Assembly: GCF_964026585.1 (NCBI RefSeq)
Contig: NZ_OZ032160.1
Location: 806,001-870,000, forward strand
Direction of reading: 5' to 3'
Source: Candidatus Endowatersipora endosymbiont of Watersipora subatra
GTDB taxonomy: Bacteria; Pseudomonadota; Alphaproteobacteria; Rhizobiales; Rhizobiaceae
DNA: 64,000 bases
Made by a program: the position numbers and the translations under genes. How positions within the stretch are numbered: the first letter of the stretch is position 1; each line of letters opens with the position of its first letter. Under the pieces are notes generated by a model that saw nothing but the letters and a program-made list of their open reading frames with translations, ran no database searches and had not been told where the DNA came from. Below are positions 61,095 through 64,000 of this stretch, one piece after another.

Positions 61095-64000
61095 ATTCCA
61101 CTCCTGACTGTTGAGAAGATTTATTATGGTTCAAGGTCAGTTTCTCAAGATCATGTCTGGCAGAATTAGATCTCGCTGTCCATAATCTGCGATCCATGGC
61201 TTCAAGAAATCGTTCGGCGATCTCCTGAAGGGCATGGGGATTCTTATCTGCCAAAAATTCTCTTACTGTCTCATCAGCAATAAATGCCTGATACACAGCA
61301 TCAAAATGATAATCGCGAACTGCACCGGTGGTTGCAGAAAACGCGAACATATAATCAAAAGTAGCAGCGATTTCAAATGCACCTTTGTAACCATGGCGCA
61401 TAACTCCATTGATCCATTTGGGATTAACGACTCGCGCCCGTACCACCCGGCTTATTTCTTCTTCCAATGTTCGAATTTTAGGCCTTTGTGGATAGGAATG
61501 GTCATTGTGATAGACAATTGGTCTATAACCTGAAATATGCTCGACAGCAGCCGTCATTCCTCCCTCAAATTGATAATAATCGTCAGAATCAAGAAGATCA
61601 TGCTCGCGGTTATCCTGGTTCTGTATAACAGCCTGAATAGAAGTTAATCGGATACCGAATTGCTCACGATGCAATTTCCCATCAGACCTGAGTCCATAAG
61701 CATAACCTCCCCAAGCAAGATAAGCCTTGGCAAGATCACTACGATTCTCCCAACACTTGTGATCGATTAAAGCCTGCAATCCAACACCATAAGCACCTGG
61801 CTTTGATCCATAAACCCTGTATCCGGCTTGTAAGATTGCCTGTTCAGGATCACAACCATTATACTCAAGTTTCTGTGCCTCATTTTTTACTGCTGCGGCA
61901 ATCGGGTTATCAGAAACTTCTTCTTCTAGCTCCGCAATGGCCCGAACAGCCCTATCAAAAAGTTCGATCTGAGTAGGAAAAGCATCTCGGAAAAAACCAG
62001 AAATCCGCAAGGTTACATCAACCCGAGAACGTCCTAATTCCGCTAACGTGATAACTTCAAAGCCAGTCACACGACGAGAGGCATGATCCCATAAGGGACG
62101 TGCACCAATCAATGCTAATGCCTGTGCAATATCATCACCGCCCGTTCGCATATTGGAAGTGCCCCATGCAGATAACCCGATAGACTTTGGCCATTCACCA
62201 TAATCTTGACAATAACGCCGAATCAAAAGATCTGCCGATTTTTGACCAAGGTGCCAAGCAGCAGGTGTCGGTATGGAACGACTATCAACAGAATAAAAAT
62301 TACGTCCGGTAGGTAAAACATCTATTTTTCCTCGAGTCGGGGCTCCAGAGGGACCTGGAGGAACAAAGTGACCAGATAAAGCACGTGAAAACTGAGTTAT
62401 CTCAGATACACCACAGGCCTCTATCGAAGGCTTGATCTTTCTACGGATTTCATCTAAAACATCACAAGTGTGATACCAAGTAGAAGAAGGACTAATCTTG
62501 CCATCCACTAAAAGAGCTGCCAATAATTCAAGCCTTTCAACGGTATCACCGTAACTCCTCCATAAATCCTCACAGATATCCTGAAGTATTTGAGGTCGAG
62601 GTCCATCCCAAGCTTTTTCCATTTGACAATCGAGGGGATCAAAATTCAATCGACAATCTAAAGCCAAAGCACGATGAAGGCTATTGTTACCTCTTTCTCC
62701 ATTATCTCTTGGTAATCTTGCCAGAGCAACTGTCAAGTCAGTTAATAAACGCCCTTCTGGTGCCTTGCCAAAGATATGTAATCCATCACGGATCTGCATT
62801 TCTTTAAGTTCGCAAAGGTAAGCATCCAGTTTCTCGAGTGCCTGGATTTCATCATCAGTTTTAGATACGCCTGAATCATAATCTAATCCGGTATTACTCA
62901 TCAAATTAAGAATTTCGGTACGTAAATACATGAGACGACGAGGATCAAGATGCTTTGATTCATAATATTCATCAACCAGAGCTTCTAACTCTTTCAGTGG
63001 ACCATAGCTTTCTGCACGTGTCAGAGGTGGTGTCAAATGATCAATAATCACCGCTGAAGAACGTCTTTTAGCTTGTGTTCCTTCTCCTGGATCATTAACA
63101 ATGAACGGATAAAGATGAGGAGTTGCCCCCAATACTGCCTCTGGATAGCATTGATTATCTAAAGCCAATGCCTTCCCAGGCAACCACTCCATAGTTCCGT
63201 GTTTCCCCATATGAACAACAGCATGATTGCCAAAGCTGTAGCGTAGATAAAAATAAAAAGCAAAATAACTGTGAGGTGGGACGAGATCTGGTGAATGGTA
63301 TGTCGAAACGGGGTCTATATTATAGCCCCGTGTAGGCTGAAGACCCACTACAAGGTTATCAAAACGAGCAAGAGTCAGAGCAATAGATTCTTGATCATCC
63401 AGATAGGCAGGATCAGACTCAGGTTCTCCCCATTGCTGTTTTACTTCATCTTGAATTTTAGGGGAAAGTTGCGCAAAGAATTTCTTGTAATCAAGAATAG
63501 AAAGACACTCACGAATTTCCCTCCCTCTCACTTCAGCATTGGTAGGACCGGCTTGAAGATATTCAACAAGTTCCTGACCAGTATCAGGAAAAGTTCCTAT
63601 TTGATATCCCTGTCGCCGCAATACTTTTACAAGTTCTACTGTTCCTGCAGGAGTATCAAGTCCTACCCCGTTCGCCAGTCGGCCATCTTTGTTGGGATAA
63701 TTAGCTAATATCAGAGAAAATCGACGCTCATGAGGGGTGCTTTGAGCTAACAAACACCAATTTTTAGCGAGATCAGCCACAAAATCCACCCGATTTTGAA
63801 GAGGTACATGGCGAACAATATTCGCTTGGACGGATAAAGCGTAATGGTCTGAATTTTTAAAGGCTATAGCACGTGACAACACGCGCCCATCTAACTCTGG
63901 CATTGCTACATTCATAGCAAGGTCACGGGGAGATAGGCCTTGATTTGAACCTTCCCAAACGTTCTGGCTACTACCAGACAAAACAGCCTGTAAAATAATT
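61087..64000 (-). CDS. cobN: Cobaltochelatase subunit CobN (5' end beyond window)
   Basis: Large subunit of the ATP-dependent late cobaltochelatase, related to BchH/ChlH of magnesium chelatase. The visible 971 codons run without a stop to the right edge (ILQAVLSGSSQNVWEGSNQG at the edge) and are the C-terminal three quarters of the protein. Landmarks: RRFSLILANYPNKDGRLANGVGLDTP, AVVHMGKHGTMEWLPGKAL, IVNDPGEGTQAKRRSSAVIIDHLTPP and, near the C-terminus, VVNPKWINGVMRHGYKGAFE. The missing part is about 250-300 residues. It heads the operon; CobS and CobT partners are not in the window. Confidence 0.93.
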   Translation of the reverse strand, partial: IILQAVLSGSSQNVWEGSNQGLSPRDLAMNVAMPELDGRVLSRAIAFKNSDHYALSVQANIVRHVPLQNRVDFVADLAKNWCLLAQSTPHERRFSLILANYPNKDGRLANGVGLDTPAGTVELVKVLRRQGYQIGTFPDTGQELVEYLQAGPTNAEVRGREIRECLSILDYKKFFAQLSPKIQDEVKQQWGEPESDPAYLDDQESIALTLARFDNLVVGLQPTRGYNIDPVSTYHSPDLVPPHSYFAFYFYLRYSFGNHAVVHMGKHGTMEWLPGKALALDNQCYPEAVLGATPHLYPFIVNDPGEGTQAKRRSSAVIIDHLTPPLTRAESYGPLKELEALVDEYYESKHLDPRRLMYLRTEILNLMSNTGLDYDSGVSKTDDEIQALEKLDAYLCELKEMQIRDGLHIFGKAPEGRLLTDLTVALARLPRDNGERGNNSLHRALALDCRLNFDPLDCQMEKAWDGPRPQILQDICEDLWRSYGDTVERLELLAALLVDGKISPSSTWYHTCDVLDEIRRKIKPSIEACGVSEITQFSRALSGHFVPPGPSGAPTRGKIDVLPTGRNFYSVDSRSIPTPAAWHLGQKSADLLIRRYCQDYGEWPKSIGLSAWGTSNMRTGGDDIAQALALIGARPLWDHASRRVTGFEVITLAELGRSRVDVTLRISGFFRDAFPTQIELFDRAVRAIAELEEEVSDNPIAAAVKNEAQKLEYNGCDPEQAILQAGYRVYGSKPGAYGVGLQALIDHKCWENRSDLAKAYLAWGGYAYGLRSDGKLHREQFGIRLTSIQAVIQNQDNREHDLLDSDDYYQFEGGMTAAVEHISGYRPIVYHNDHSYPQRPKIRTLEEEISRVVRARVVNPKWINGVMRHGYKGAFEIAATFDYMFAFSATTGAVRDYHFDAVYQAFIADETVREFLADKNPHALQEIAERFLEAMDRRLWTARSNSARHDLEKLTLNHNKSSQQSGVECE

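Overview
The window is a 64 kb piece of an AT-rich alphaproteobacterial chromosome, closed by eye rather than by search. Reasons for the class call: the gltX-gltA neighbourhood, a eukaryote-like NADP isocitrate dehydrogenase, a short proline-tRNA ligase of about 450 residues, an RF2 gene without the usual frameshift, an RpoH-type sigma factor with the RLFFNLR box, and a Rhodospirillales-like cobalamin gene set. Genes are compact and almost all housekeeping. Spacers are AT-rich, GTG/TTG starts are common, and no insertion sequence, prophage, CRISPR array or integrase is visible. This fits a streamlined or host-associated lineage, but the species cannot be fixed from the sequence alone.

Layout. 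1-10.4 kb, mostly minus strand: start of citrate synthase (gltA), gltX, tRNA-Ser, icd, then trmJ and rpoH (plus), then glmM, ftsH, tilS (minus). 10.7-14.3 kb: gatC-gatA, tRNA-Thr, an aspartate aminotransferase. 14.3-16.4 kb: a TolC-like outer-membrane channel and ndk. 16.6-28.6 kb: the secE-nusG-rplK-rplA-rplJ-rplL-rpoB-rpoC transcription/translation cluster, ending in tRNA-Cys and tRNA-Asn instead of the str operon. 29.1-34 kb: a UvrD-type helicase, an LpxL-type acyltransferase and a DEAD-box RNA helicase. 34.2-48 kb: tgt, gcvT-gcvH-gcvP, proS, lolC-lolD, rpsD, prfB, serB, miaA.

48-64 kb is a dense cobalamin (vitamin B12) island arranged as three blocks: cobA-cobB-cobC-cobD (minus), cbiD-cobK (plus), and cobN-cobO-cbiX-cobH-cobL-cobI-cobJ-cobM (minus). 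Many joints overlap by 4 to 20 bases (GTGA, ATGA), indicating translational coupling. The set mixes markers of early cobalt insertion and anaerobic-type ring contraction (CbiX, a CbiG domain fused to CobJ, CbiD) with CobN, the large subunit of the late, aerobic-type cobaltochelatase. cobN runs off the right edge.

Points that merit a second look: the tRNA-guanine transglycosylase has lost three of its four zinc ligands while its reading frame is intact; cobD appears to start at a CTG codon, which restores a 324-residue protein; runs of 8 or 9 G stand just upstream of rplK, rplJ and gcvT in an otherwise AT-rich sequence, the one at gcvT lying exactly where its ribosome binding site should be; the DEAD-box helicase has a short lysine-rich tail where an RNA-binding domain is expected; and the prfB leader holds a strong hairpin.
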